Origin: Alicyclobacillus sp. ALC3
Lineage (GTDB): Bacteria > Bacillota > Bacilli > Alicyclobacillales > Alicyclobacillaceae
DNA length: 64,000 nt
Assembly: GCF_028751195.1 (NCBI RefSeq)
Contig: NZ_CP066784.1
Span: 3,596,001-3,660,000 of the forward strand
Direction of reading: 5' to 3'
This document shows, piece by piece, positions 18,752 through 28,010 of this stretch. The notes under the pieces are model-generated. The model was not told the origin of the DNA, made no database searches, and worked only from the letters and a program-made list of their open reading frames with translations. The translations under genes were made by a program, and so were the position numbers. Every line of letters begins with the position of its first letter. The first letter of the stretch is position 1.

Positions 18752-19915
18752 ATGAACATGGATTTTGAACTGTCTGATGAGCTGAAGCAGATGAAAGAGG
18801 TGATTCGCGACTTCGTGGACAACGAGGTCGAGCCGCACGCGATGGAGATTGAAGAGCATGACCGGGTGCCCGACGAACTGCTGGAGAAGTCGAAGCGGCT
18901 CGGCCTGTTCGGCCTCAGCATTCCGGAGGAGTACGGCGGAATGGGGCTCTCGATGCTCGGCAAATGCGCGTTGTTCGAGGAACTCGGCAAGACAATCAAC
19001 GGCTACACGACCATCATCGGCGCGCACAACGGGATTGGCTCGGTTGGCATTGTCACGTTCGCGAACGAAGCGCAGAAACAGCGCTACCTACCGAAGATGG
19101 CGACTGGTGAGTGGCTCGGCGCGTTTGCGCTGACCGAGCCACAGGCGGGATCAAACGCAGCCGCCCTGCGTACAACAGCGGTAAAGAAAGGCGACCGCTA
19201 CATCCTGAATGGCCAGAAAATCTACATCACGAATGCGCCGTACGCACAGGTCTTTACGGTGATGGCGGTGACGGACCCGGAGAAGGGCGCGAAAGGCATC
19301 ACGTCGTTCATCGTCGAGCGCGACTTCCCGGGGTTCTCTGTCGGCAGCATCGAGAAGAAGATGGGTCTGCACGGGTCGCACACGGCGCAACTTTACTTCG
19401 AGGACATGGAAGTCCCGGAGGAGAACGTGCTCGGCGTGGAGGGTCAGGGCTATGTCAACGCCCTGAAAATCTTGGCGAACGGCCGCGCGGGCCTCGCTGC
19501 ACGCTCGCTCGGGTCCTGCCAGTACCTGCTCGACAAATCGGTCGCCTACGCGATGGAGCGCGAGCAGTTCGGCAAGGCCATCTTCGAGCAGCAGATCATC
19601 CAACACTACCTCGCCGATATGGCGGTCGAGATTGAAACGCTGCGCTGGATGACGTACCGCGTAGCGTGGATGAGCGACCAGGGCGACAACGTCGTCAAGG
19701 AAGCCGCGATGCTCAAGCTCTACGGGTCGGAGGTCTACAACCGCGTCGCCGACAAAGCGGTGCAGATTCACGGGGGCGTCGGTTACATCGCCGACTACCC
19801 GATTGAGCGATTCTACCGCGACGCGCGCATCACGCGCATCTACGAGGGGACAAGCGAGATTCAAAAGAACATCATCGCCGCCCAGCTGCAGCGGGAGTAT
19901 TTGCAGAAGCACTGA
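18752..19915 (+). CDS. acyl-CoA dehydrogenase
   Basis: 387 residues. The ATG at 18752 (or 18758) follows GAGGAGGAG. It is an FAD flavoenzyme that introduces the alpha-beta double bond in acyl-CoA. Family signatures are ALTEPQAGSNAAALRTTA (substrate/FAD loop), an ILANGRAGLAA helix, the QIHGGVGY segment near the end, and RDARITRIYEGTSEIQKNIIA (catalytic Glu and C-terminal signature). It is probably transcribed with the downstream thioesterase and may serve a branched-chain or short-chain fatty-acid route with the upstream dehydrogenase. Confidence 0.95.
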   Translation: MNMDFELSDELKQMKEVIRDFVDNEVEPHAMEIEEHDRVPDELLEKSKRLGLFGLSIPEEYGGMGLSMLGKCALFEELGKTINGYTTIIGAHNGIGSVGIVTFANEAQKQRYLPKMATGEWLGAFALTEPQAGSNAAALRTTAVKKGDRYILNGQKIYITNAPYAQVFTVMAVTDPEKGAKGITSFIVERDFPGFSVGSIEKKMGLHGSHTAQLYFEDMEVPEENVLGVEGQGYVNALKILANGRAGLAARSLGSCQYLLDKSVAYAMEREQFGKAIFEQQIIQHYLADMAVEIETLRWMTYRVAWMSDQGDNVVKEAAMLKLYGSEVYNRVADKAVQIHGGVGYIADYPIERFYRDARITRIYEGTSEIQKNIIAAQLQREYLQKH

Positions 19916-20003
19916 GTGGTTAGGCATTTGGCGATGGCCGCCACCGTCGTCCTGAGGGGTGCAGTGGCAGTGTCTGAAGGACGTAGCGAAGTGGGGGAGG
20001 CGG

Positions 20004-20417
20004 ATGATGGACAAGGCGTACTACGAGCAGCTCTGGCAGGAGTTTGAGACCTCACCGTTTTGGGTGTTCATGACCATCAAGATTGAGTCGCTCGAAGAGG
20101 GTTCCGTGAAATTGGTCATGCCACCTTCCGAGAACTACGTGAACCTCAACGGTGGTGTGCACGGCGGGGTGCTGACCTCACTGCTCGACTCGGTGATGGG
20201 GCTCACGGTGCGGAGCACGTGGGACGTGCCGGCGGTGACCCAGTCGTTGACCGTGCAGTTCCTGCGCGCGCCAAAGCCGGATGAAGCCTTGTTTGCTTCG
20301 GGCTCGGTCGTGAAGGCTGGACGAACCGTGGCATCCATCGAGGGGCGGTTGTTCGGAGCGGACGGCCGCCAGTTGGCCCTCGGTATCGGCACGTTTATGA
20401 AAGTCCCAGGGGCTTAA
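20004..20417 (+). CDS. PaaI-type hotdog thioesterase
   Basis: 137 residues. ATGATG at 20004/20007 is preceded by GGGGGAGG. The hotdog helix NLNGGVHGGVLTSLLDSVMG contains the HGG motif and the downstream acidic residue of the PaaI/YbgC-like thioesterases. It likely hydrolyses an acyl- or aryl-CoA. It follows the acyl-CoA dehydrogenase by 88 bases. A different PaaI-like gene lies at 49054. Confidence 0.85.
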   Translation: MMDKAYYEQLWQEFETSPFWVFMTIKIESLEEGSVKLVMPPSENYVNLNGGVHGGVLTSLLDSVMGLTVRSTWDVPAVTQSLTVQFLRAPKPDEALFASGSVVKAGRTVASIEGRLFGADGRQLALGIGTFMKVPGA

Positions 20418-20765
20418 GAGGCGAGGCGGGATTGGGCGGGCTGGCTGAGTCGCGCCGCCCCTGCGTGATCGCGGTCGGTCGACCGTTACTTAGTGGTGGT
20501 CGCAGCACAGTCGCACCCTCTCACGAACGACCCGCCTCTGCCGCCTTTGGTCAGGTCCCGTGGGCTCTGGTATAATTGACATGGTCGCTCCTGTCTTGTC
20601 GCAATCGCGGACTCAAGGCAGGAGTCGCTCTTGCGCGCGTAAGTAGCGCGAGAAGTTGACGGACGAAGCGTGACCAAGGTGCGCGCGGGGAGGCCCGCGC
20701 GTCTACGGCAGAGTAGCAATTCAGCTGCCTGTCGCGGGAAAAGTGACTACTGGGGCTGTGAGATT
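20418..20765 (+). promoter_or_regulatory. men operon promoter and structured leader
   Basis: This 348-base gap holds no gene. A strong promoter is present: TTGGTC at 20547-20552, an 18-base spacer ending TGG (extended -10), and TATAAT at 20571-20576. The leader of about 180 bases contains an inverted pair CTCCTGTCTTG / CAAGGCAGGAG (one G-U) and a second GC-rich hairpin near GCGCGTAAGTAGCGCG. I do not recognise a known riboswitch. Confidence 0.6.
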
Positions 20766-22430
20766 ATGGCGCGAACGGTGATGGCATCACCCGTAACGTT
20801 CGACCTTACAAATTACATAGAAACTATGCATCGCGCGTTGGTGACATCATGGAAAGAGGGCGTGATCCACTGGCATCGCCCGGTGGTTTTGGTCTATCGC
20901 GGTGCCGTGGCGTTTCCGGAAGGCTATCTGAACAGGCTGCTCGCGGTCTGTGGTCGGAACAGCGCGGCTACGGGCACCTGTGTGTACTGGCGGGCGCCAG
21001 ACGGATCTTCTTGTATCGGGATGGGCACAGCAGTCGATACGACTGTGTCGGGAGACCAGCGTTTCGCGCACGTCAAGCAGGTGATAGCAGACTACCCCGC
21101 TCACTCTGCCACCGACGAACCAACCACGCTCGGAAGCGACGTCGCGGCGAAATGGTTCGTCGGAGGAGCGTTTGCGGTGCAGTCGAGGCGCGCACCGTGG
21201 CTTAGTTGGTCAGATGCCCGCGCGATACTGCCGGAATTCCTGTTTGAGCAGACGGCGGACGGTCGACAGACACTCACATGCCAAGTCGTGGTTGCGCAAG
21301 GTGACACGGAGGCAAATCTCGCCACCATGCTGCGCGGTTTCGAGAGACGACTACGCATGTTAGTGGAACAAGCTGAGAGAGTTGACGGTGCGGTCGTTGA
21401 CGCGACGAACAGCACAATGGGTTCGTCCACGACGGCAACCACCGCAATGCCAGGCGCCACATCGACAAATGCCGCGCTGCCAACTCCGGTCTCTCCGCCG
21501 GACGAGTCGCGCGCCTTCTTGACTGCTGTTGCTGACACTGCAGCCGATATTCGAGCGGGAAAGTACACCAAGGCGGTGCTGGCGAGACGCGCGGTGGTGA
21601 ATCGGGCAGTGAATATGACTGTCGATCGCGTAGTTCCCCGGCTGGAGGCGCAAAACCGAGAGACGTTTGTGTTCGCTGTTCGCGCGGACGAGGAGTGGTT
21701 TGTCGGCGCCAGCCCAGAGCGCCTCGTGCAACTGTCAGGCGGCGAGGTGGCTGTCGATTGCCTCGCAGGTACCACGGCGCGCAGCACTGATGCTGCGGTG
21801 GATGAACAACTTGGGGCGGAACTGCTCGCTAGTACAAAGGATCGCGAAGAGCATCACGTCGTCGTTCGCTGGGTGACAGAGAACCTCGCAGGCCTCGTCG
21901 ACGACCTTGAGTTGCGCACTGCGCCAACGCTCAAGAAGCTGCGCAACGTCCAACACCTGTGGACGGCGGTCAGAGGACTAGTACGCCAAGGTATGACGGT
22001 CCTTGACCTGGTGGATAGACTGCACCCGACACCGGCTGTGGCAGGGAGGCCGCGAGAGGTGGCGCTTGAGGTCATTGCAGAACGGGAGCAGATGGATCGG
22101 GGTTGGTACGCTGGACCCATCGGCTGGGTCGACAGTCGCGGCGACGGAGAGTTTGCCGTAGCGCTGCGTTCAGCTCTGTTCACCGACACAGACGTTCACC
22201 TGTACGCGGGTGCAGGTATCATGGGGGACTCTAAGCCCGAGTCCGAGTGGCGCGAAACCGCGCTGAAGTTGCGTGCGATGCAGGCTGCCATTGCGCCACA
22301 CGGCGAAACCGTCGAGGCAACCTTCGAAGAAGCTGTCGCAGAATCCGTGGCAACAGCCGTCGACGGATCCGCTCGCGGCGAACGCGCTAATCAGGCTGCA
22401 CCTCACACCAGAGCGAGGGATGACCAGTGA
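20766..22430 (+). CDS. menF: isochorismate synthase
   Basis: About 554 residues from the ATG at 20766; the ribosome site is weak. First committed step of menaquinone synthesis, chorismate to isochorismate. The C-terminal chorismate-binding domain has AVLARRAVVN, FVGASPERLVQL, DCLAGTTARS, KDREEHHVVVRWV and the end motifs GWYAGPIGWVDSRGDGEF and YAGAGIMGDSKPESEW. A Ser/Thr/Ala/Pro-rich insert (about residues 215-255) separates the N- and C-terminal parts and is not a family feature. It overlaps menD by 4 bases. Confidence 0.93.
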   Translation: MARTVMASPVTFDLTNYIETMHRALVTSWKEGVIHWHRPVVLVYRGAVAFPEGYLNRLLAVCGRNSAATGTCVYWRAPDGSSCIGMGTAVDTTVSGDQRFAHVKQVIADYPAHSATDEPTTLGSDVAAKWFVGGAFAVQSRRAPWLSWSDARAILPEFLFEQTADGRQTLTCQVVVAQGDTEANLATMLRGFERRLRMLVEQAERVDGAVVDATNSTMGSSTTATTAMPGATSTNAALPTPVSPPDESRAFLTAVADTAADIRAGKYTKAVLARRAVVNRAVNMTVDRVVPRLEAQNRETFVFAVRADEEWFVGASPERLVQLSGGEVAVDCLAGTTARSTDAAVDEQLGAELLASTKDREEHHVVVRWVTENLAGLVDDLELRTAPTLKKLRNVQHLWTAVRGLVRQGMTVLDLVDRLHPTPAVAGRPREVALEVIAEREQMDRGWYAGPIGWVDSRGDGEFAVALRSALFTDTDVHLYAGAGIMGDSKPESEWRETALKLRAMQAAIAPHGETVEATFEEAVAESVATAVDGSARGERANQAAPHTRARDDQ

Positions 22431-24265
22431 CAGAAAACCACAACTTGACTGTTCTCTACAGCTTTGTCCGGGCCCTGCGTCGGGCGGGGGTGGAGGATGT
22501 GTGTATCTCACCCGGATCACGCTCGACCCCTCTCACCCTCGCCTTCGTCCGGTCTGGGCTGTTTCGAGTCTGGACTCTGCTTGACGAGCGCTCCTCGGGT
22601 TTCTTCGCGGTTGGGCTGGCTCGAGTCGGCCGACCGGCCGCGCTTGTCTGCACATCAGGCAGTGCGACGGCGAACTACCATCCGGCTGTGATGGAGGCTA
22701 ACACGTCACACCTACCGTTGGTTGTTCTCACGGCCGACCGCCCACCTGAACTTCAAGACGTCGGTGCGAACCAGACTGTTGATCAAAGCAAGTTGTACGG
22801 CACGCACGTCAAGTGGCAGGTGCAAATGCCCGTTCCGGAAGACACGCCAGTGCTGCACCGCCACGCTGAAGCCACCGCCTGGCGCCTCGTCAGTGCGGCA
22901 ACTGCGCTCCCGCAAGGCCCTGTTCACTTGAACTGGCCGCTGCGTGAGCCGCTCATCCCGCCAGCCATCGACGATGTGAACCTGCCGGAAGCTACTTTGA
23001 CACACGCGTTTGCCCCTGTACTCGCGCCACACCCGCAGGCTGTGGACGCGGTCGAACAGCTGTGTGCTCGTTCACCGCGCGGTCTGTTTGTCTGCGGGCC
23101 GCAGGCAGACGAGCACCTGGCCGAGGCGCTCGTCGCATTGTCGGCCGCCTGGCACGTTCCGCTTGTAGCGGATGTGCTGTCCCAAGTCCGAACTGTCGGC
23201 CCACTACCCGCAGAAGCGGTGGTGGTAGAAGGCTATGATTTGTGGCTCCGTGATCGGCAAATTGCGGACGCCCTCACGCCAGACTGGATTGTGCGATTTG
23301 GTGGCACACCGACCTCGAAGCCGCTGAATCAGTTCCTCGCGCGCTGCCGCGGGAGTCAGCAGGTCGTTGTCGATGCGGGGACAAACTGGCGTGATCAAGA
23401 CTTCGTGACAGACACGGTGGTACAGTGCGAACCGACGCTCATGGCCCAGTTGCTGACAGCCCGTGCCACGGTGGACGCTGGGACGGACGCCACGGCCCGC
23501 GCCGGGACGGACGCCACGACGGACGCAACGACCGCTGCCACGATGGACGCCACGCCCGCCGCTGAGACGGAGACGAACTGGACGCAGCTCTGGCAACTTG
23601 CAACGGTGCGGGCGCGCGAAGCGCTTTTAGACGCAGAAAAACTGGTGAGCGCGAGTGACCGCGGGCTCGCGTTTGAAGGGCAGGTCTTCACGGAACTTGC
23701 TCATCACCTTGTAGACGGAGACGTGATGTTTCTCGGCAACAGCATGCCAGTTCGCGACGCGGAAAGCTTCTTGCCGGCCGGGGAGCGGCGCGTGCAGGTG
23801 CTGGCGAACCGTGGGGTGAGCGGGATTGACGGTGTCGTTTCGAGCGCAGTCGGCGCAGCTGCAGGTTCGGGGCGTCGGACCGTGCTCGTAATCGGCGATG
23901 TCTCATTCTTCCACGACCAGAACGGACTGCTCGCAGCCAAACAGTTCGGTGTCGACTTGACTGTCGTGCTCGTCAACAACGACGGCGGCGGCATTTTCTC
24001 GTTCTTGCCGCAGGCTGCCTATCCGGAGACGTTCGCACACTTTCGCACGTCACATGGACTCGACTTCAGCCACACGGTCGCGCTCTACGGCGGTGTGCTG
24101 CACCGTCCGACGGACTGGGTGGCGTTGCGGCAGAGTCTCGACCAAGCGCGAGAGCAGGGGGGCCTGCAGGTGATTGAGGTGCGCACTGACATGGACGCGA
24201 ATGTGGCGATGCACAGTGAAGTTGTGCAGCGTGTACAGAGTGCCGTGCGGGGGGCGTTCGCGTGA
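22427..24265 (+). CDS. menD: 2-succinyl-5-enolpyruvyl-6-hydroxy-3-cyclohexene-1-carboxylate synthase
   Basis: 612 residues, GTG start inside the menF stop. ThDP enzyme adding succinic semialdehyde to isochorismate. Seen: SPGSRSTPLTLAF, LDERSSGFFAVGLAR, TSGSATANYHPAVMEA (PYR domain), LTADRPPELQDVGANQTVDQ, then FLGNSMPVRDAE, NRGVSGIDGVVSSAVG and VIGDVSFFHDQNGL with NNDGGGIFSFLPQA (PP domain). A repetitive Ala/Thr/Asp linker near residues 345-390, from GACGCCACG-like DNA repeats, is unusual. It ends in a 4-base overlap with menH. Confidence 0.96.
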   Translation: MTENHNLTVLYSFVRALRRAGVEDVCISPGSRSTPLTLAFVRSGLFRVWTLLDERSSGFFAVGLARVGRPAALVCTSGSATANYHPAVMEANTSHLPLVVLTADRPPELQDVGANQTVDQSKLYGTHVKWQVQMPVPEDTPVLHRHAEATAWRLVSAATALPQGPVHLNWPLREPLIPPAIDDVNLPEATLTHAFAPVLAPHPQAVDAVEQLCARSPRGLFVCGPQADEHLAEALVALSAAWHVPLVADVLSQVRTVGPLPAEAVVVEGYDLWLRDRQIADALTPDWIVRFGGTPTSKPLNQFLARCRGSQQVVVDAGTNWRDQDFVTDTVVQCEPTLMAQLLTARATVDAGTDATARAGTDATTDATTAATMDATPAAETETNWTQLWQLATVRAREALLDAEKLVSASDRGLAFEGQVFTELAHHLVDGDVMFLGNSMPVRDAESFLPAGERRVQVLANRGVSGIDGVVSSAVGAAAGSGRRTVLVIGDVSFFHDQNGLLAAKQFGVDLTVVLVNNDGGGIFSFLPQAAYPETFAHFRTSHGLDFSHTVALYGGVLHRPTDWVALRQSLDQAREQGGLQVIEVRTDMDANVAMHSEVVQRVQSAVRGAFA

Positions 24266-25095
24266 TCGACCATCGCTTTATGACCGTGCGCGGCTGCCGC
24301 TATCATGTGCAGACCGTCGGGGAAGGGGCGCCGGCTACGCTGCTGCTGCACGGCTTTACCGGCAGCGCAGACGTCTGGGCTAGCTTCACGGAGGACTTCC
24401 CTACGCCCGGACAGCGTGTCGCTGTCGACCTGGTTGGTCACGGTCAAACCGATGCACCCGCCAGTCCTGTCCGCTATTCCATGTCCGAAACGATTGCCGA
24501 CTTGGCAGCTCTCATGACGGAGCTTGGGCATGAGACGTTTGACTTGATTGGCTACTCGATGGGGGGGCGCATCGCGCTCGCCTTCGCGTTGACGCACCCA
24601 GAGCGGGTGCAGAGGCTCCTCCTCGAGAGTGCTTCCCCCGGACTGCGTACGGAAGCTGAACGCGCCCTGCGAAGGCAGTCGGACGCCGCGCTGGCTGATT
24701 TGATCCTGCAGCAAGGCCTTCCCGCGTTCGTCGACCGCTGGGAGCAGACGCCGCTCTTTGCGAGCCAGGCTCGCCTCGCACCGGACGACCTCGCACGTCA
24801 ACGCGCCGTCAGGTTGTCGCACCAACCGGTCGGCCTTGCGAACAGCCTGCTTGGCATCGGCACCGGCAGTCAACCTTCGTATTGGGACGAACTGCATACG
24901 TTGCAGTTGCCGGTTCTCCTCGTGACTGGGGAACTCGATGAAAAGTACACGGCGATTGCCGAAGCGATGCTGACGATGCTGCCAAATGCGCGCCACGCAG
25001 ATGTCCCGGGTGCCGGCCACACTGTTCATTTGGAGGAGCCAGACCTCTACCGCGGCATCCTGGCTGGCTTCCTGAGCGGAAGGACGGTCTCGTGA
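24262..25095 (+). CDS. menH: SHCHC synthase, alpha/beta hydrolase
   Basis: 277 residues, GTG start overlapping menD. It eliminates pyruvate from SEPHCHC. The alpha/beta-hydrolase pattern is LLLHGFTGSADVW (oxyanion region), DLIGYSMGGRIALAFAL (Ser nucleophile in GYSMGG), LLVTGELDEKY (Asp) and PGAGHTVHLEEP (His). Position between menD and menC supports MenH over a general hydrolase. Confidence 0.92.
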   Translation: MIDHRFMTVRGCRYHVQTVGEGAPATLLLHGFTGSADVWASFTEDFPTPGQRVAVDLVGHGQTDAPASPVRYSMSETIADLAALMTELGHETFDLIGYSMGGRIALAFALTHPERVQRLLLESASPGLRTEAERALRRQSDAALADLILQQGLPAFVDRWEQTPLFASQARLAPDDLARQRAVRLSHQPVGLANSLLGIGTGSQPSYWDELHTLQLPVLLVTGELDEKYTAIAEAMLTMLPNARHADVPGAGHTVHLEEPDLYRGILAGFLSGRTVS

Positions 25096-26207
25096 TCGCG
25101 GTCGTAGAAGTCATCCTTCACCGTCTGTTGATGCCCCTTCAAATGCGCGTGCAAACGAGCTACGGTGTGCAGACGGACCGTGATCTGTTGCTGGTCGAAC
25201 TGCACACGGCAGATGGACTGGTCGGTTGGGGCGAGAGCGTCGCGATGAATCACCCGTACTACACGGAGGAGTCGACGGACACCGTGGAGGTCATTCTGCG
25301 CCGCGAACTGATTCCGCTGGTCCTCGAGCATCCTTGGTCGCACCCGAGCGAGTTCTGGCAGCAGGCGTCCCGCGTCATCGGTAACCCGATGGCGAAGTTT
25401 GCTGTGGAGGGCGCGCTGTGGGACCTCTACGCACAGCAGCAAGGGATTTCGCTCGCGCAGGCGCTCGGTGGGACGAAGGCGATGGTCGAGGTGGGGGTGA
25501 GCATCGGGATCTGTCCAATTGGCGAACTCCTTGCGGAAGTTGGGGACTACCTGGAACAAGGATACCGCCGGATCAAAATCAAAGTACAGCCGGGCTGGGA
25601 CATCGAGCCCGTCACGGCGATTCGCGAAAGGTTTCCCGACGCTCCGCTGATGGTCGACGCGAACGGGGCGTACGATCGCGCTGATGATACGGCGGTGCTT
25701 CGGCTCGACGGCTTCGGACTGATGATGATTGAGCAGCCGTTTGCCGCGGGCTCGTGGGAGCGTCACTCGCGCCTGCAGGCGCAGATGGAGACGCCGCTCT
25801 GCCTAGACGAGTCGATCACGACCCTCGACGCTGCCCTGCGCGCGATTCGCCTTGGCGCCTGCCGCATCATCAATGTGAAGCCGGGGCGCCTTGGCGGCTT
25901 CACGCCGACACTGGAAGTCGTCCGCGCGGCGCGGGCGGGTGGCGCCCTGCTGTGGTGCGGGGGCATGTACGAAACGGGCGTCGGGCGGGCCGGATGTGTC
26001 GCCATGTCGGCGCTCGACGTGTTCACGCTGCCAGGCGACACGGCGGCGAGCCGCCGCTACTTTCAGCCGGACATCATCCGGCCCGAAGTCACGGTGGTAG
26101 ATGGCCAAATTCGCGTGCCCTCGCTGCCGGGGCTCGGCTTTGAGGTCGACGTCGAGCAAGTCGCACGCTACGAGACGGAGAAGTGGACGTTTGTGGCGGG
26201 CGGGTAG
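25092..26207 (+). CDS. menC: o-succinylbenzoate synthase
   Basis: 371 residues, GTG start overlapping menH. Enolase-superfamily dehydratase making o-succinylbenzoate. Catalytic lysines lie in RIKIKV, metal ligands in MVDANGAYD, MIEQPF and LDESI, and the second Lys in INVKPGRLGG. The C-terminal barrel motif WCGGMYETGVGRA is typical of the MenC/NSAR group of Bacillota, so N-acylamino-acid racemase side activity is possible. It is the last men gene here; menB, menE and menA are elsewhere. A GGGCA tandem repeat begins at the stop codon. Confidence 0.93.
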   Translation: MIAVVEVILHRLLMPLQMRVQTSYGVQTDRDLLLVELHTADGLVGWGESVAMNHPYYTEESTDTVEVILRRELIPLVLEHPWSHPSEFWQQASRVIGNPMAKFAVEGALWDLYAQQQGISLAQALGGTKAMVEVGVSIGICPIGELLAEVGDYLEQGYRRIKIKVQPGWDIEPVTAIRERFPDAPLMVDANGAYDRADDTAVLRLDGFGLMMIEQPFAAGSWERHSRLQAQMETPLCLDESITTLDAALRAIRLGACRIINVKPGRLGGFTPTLEVVRAARAGGALLWCGGMYETGVGRAGCVAMSALDVFTLPGDTAASRRYFQPDIIRPEVTVVDGQIRVPSLPGLGFEVDVEQVARYETEKWTFVAGG

Positions 26208-26310
26208 GCAGGGCAGGGCAGGGCAGGGCAGGGCAGGGCAGGGCAGGGCAGGGCAGGGCGGTAGGGCCGGGCAGGGCCGGGCAGGGCAGGGCAGGGCAGG
26301 GCAGGGCAGG
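26206..26310. repeat. pentanucleotide tandem repeat, GGGCA
   Basis: About 21 units of GGGCA, with two TAGGGCC/GGGCC interruptions near 26261-26280, immediately after the menC stop. A slippage-prone simple repeat. Confidence 0.95.
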
Positions 26311-26364
26311 ATGAACGCGGTTGTCGGCCTTTGAGTCAAACTAACATGCTCGGCGCGGGTTTGC

Positions 26365-26985
26365 GCAGGCCGGTAGGTGTCAAATTGATCCCTACAGCGG
26401 GGTGTGCAGGCCGGTAGGTGTCAAATTGATCCCTACAGCGGGGTGTGCAGGCCGGTAGGTGTCAATTTGAACCCTACAGCGGGGTGCGCCTGCCGGTAGG
26501 TGTCAAATTGAACCCTACAGCGGGGTGCGCCTGCCGGTAGGTGTCAAAATGACACCTAGAGCGCGGCGTCCTCACAGGTAAGTGTCAAAATGACACCTAG
26601 AGCGCGGCGTCCTCACAGGTAAGTGTCAAAATGATACCTAGAGCGGGGGGCGCCTGCCGGTAAGTGTCAAAATGACACCTAGAGCGCGGCGTCCTCACAG
26701 GTAAGTGTCAAAATGACACCTAGAGCGCGGCGTCCTCGCAGGTAAGTGTCAAATTGACACCTAGAGCGCGGTGTGCAGGCCGGTAGGTGTCAAAATGACA
26801 CCTAGAGCGCGGCGTCCTCGCGGGTAAGTGTCAAAATGACACCTAGAGCGCGGTGTGCAGTCCGGTAGGTGTCAAAATGACACCTAGAGCGCGGTGTGCA
26901 GGCCGGTAAGTGTCAAAATGACACCTAGAGCGCGGTGTGCAGGCCGGTAAGTGTCAAAATGACACCTAGAGCGCGGTGCGCAGCG
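26365..26985. repeat. palindrome array A: 15 units at exactly 41 bp
   Basis: The core AGGTGTCAAAATGACACCT (9-bp arms, with A or T either side, AAA/AAT centre) recurs with TGTCA at 26378 and every 41 bases to 26952. The first four units have a mutated right arm (GATCCCTAC or GAACCCTAC). The linkers are of three types: GCGGGGTGTGCAGGCC, GCGCGGCGTCCTCACAG and GCCTGCC forms. One degenerate unit follows near 27001. It fills the 963-base gap between menC and the convergent doxX together with the GGGCA repeat. Bases 27030-27120 show only loose GCTCCAA repeats. No gene is seen. Confidence 0.95.
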
Positions 26986-27170
26986 CGCAACACGGCGCGG
27001 CAATCGTCAAACTGGCACCTACAGGCGGGCGTACACGGCAGCTGCAGTCGGAAAGGGCTGCTCCAAGTGCCGTGATCCCAATGCGCTGCTCCAAATGCCC
27101 TGCTCCAAGTGCACTGCCCGTTTAGGATAGCTCTAATCGCCTGCCATTGCAGACAGTGAAGCCATTTCCG

Positions 27171-27770
27171 TTACGCGTGTTGCCGTGTTTTCATCGGCCG
27201 CAAAGCCTTCACCAGTGCGGGAGTCCGCCGCCACGGGGTGCCGAGGTAGGGAAGTGCGAAGCGGTCGAGACCGTACCAACCTGCAACTTTCCACGCAAGT
27301 ACCAGCCAAGTGGCGAGGATGAAGAGAATCGGGTTGACGCTCAGCGTGCCTGCGAAAAGGTAAGTCGCGTTCATCAAGGTGCCAAAGAACGCGGCCGGAC
27401 CCGTGAGGAGACCCAGAATCAAACCCAAGCCGACGAGAAACTCTCCGAACGAAACCACGTAGGAAAAAGTATGCGCATGCGGGATGACCACGTTGCTCAG
27501 AAACTTTGCATACCAACCTTGAACATCACCCGTTGAGACCTTGCCAAGCGCACCGAGCAGGAACCCACGTAATGCGACCCCGGCATGCGTCCCTGTCCAT
27601 ACAGGCGAGTGCAACTTTTCCCAGCCTGCGTGAATCCACTCGTAGCCAACGTACAGCCGGACGACCAACCAAAACCACGCAGACCGCGTGCTGCTGAAGA
27701 AAAAGTGCGACACTGGATTCTCTGGAACGACGACGCTGTGACCTTGCAGTACAGTGTTTGATAACTTCAT
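27171..27770 (-). CDS. DoxX-family membrane protein
   Basis: 199 residues, ATG with GGTGGAGGGGGAT upstream. Four hydrophobic segments with the DoxX pattern: WFWLVVRLYVGYEWIHAGWEKL, SFGEFLVGLGLILGLLTG and YLFAGTLSVNPILFILATWLVLAWKVAGWYGLDRF. Family members sit in the cytoplasmic membrane and are linked to thiosulfate:quinone oxidoreductase (DoxD/DoxA) or to thiol and redox stress. No doxA or partner is adjacent. It faces array A with its 3' end. Confidence 0.88.
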   Translation of the reverse strand: MKLSNTVLQGHSVVVPENPVSHFFFSSTRSAWFWLVVRLYVGYEWIHAGWEKLHSPVWTGTHAGVALRGFLLGALGKVSTGDVQGWYAKFLSNVVIPHAHTFSYVVSFGEFLVGLGLILGLLTGPAAFFGTLMNATYLFAGTLSVNPILFILATWLVLAWKVAGWYGLDRFALPYLGTPWRRTPALVKALRPMKTRQHA

Positions 27771-27830
27771 GACTGATCCCCCTCCACCGTGAGACGGCTT
27801 CAGCGCTTCGCTGTCGACATCCCTTACGCG

Positions 27831-27857
27831 TCATATTTTGAGGTGTGGAAAGTCAAA
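27831..27857 (-). promoter_or_regulatory. possible doxX promoter
   Basis: On the minus strand TTGACT is followed after about 15 bases by TATGAC. Spacing is short for sigma-A, so this is tentative. Confidence 0.3.
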
Positions 27858-27897
27858 CCAATAGTTATTCTCGGACTATTTTGGGTAGGGGAACGGG

Positions 27898-27955
27898 CTA
27901 GTCGTAACGGACTAGGGCACTGACTCATTGTAGGTACTGCAGTTCTCTGAGTCAG
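27898..27955. promoter_or_regulatory. two inverted repeats in the doxX / SDR divergent region
   Basis: CTAGTC-GTAACG-GACTAG at 27898-27915 and CTGACTCA/TGAGTCAG at 27920-27927 and 27948-27955. They lie between divergent genes and may be regulator sites. No regulator gene is adjacent. Confidence 0.35.
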
Positions 27956-28010
27956 GATTACAGGATTGGTGATACAGTTAGGTACAGGAACAAACGGAAG
28001 GACTGAGGTT

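Noticed and set aside
20580-20765. T-box or known riboswitch in the men leader
   Set aside because: No T-box GGGTGGNACCGCG element and no familiar aptamer core is visible.
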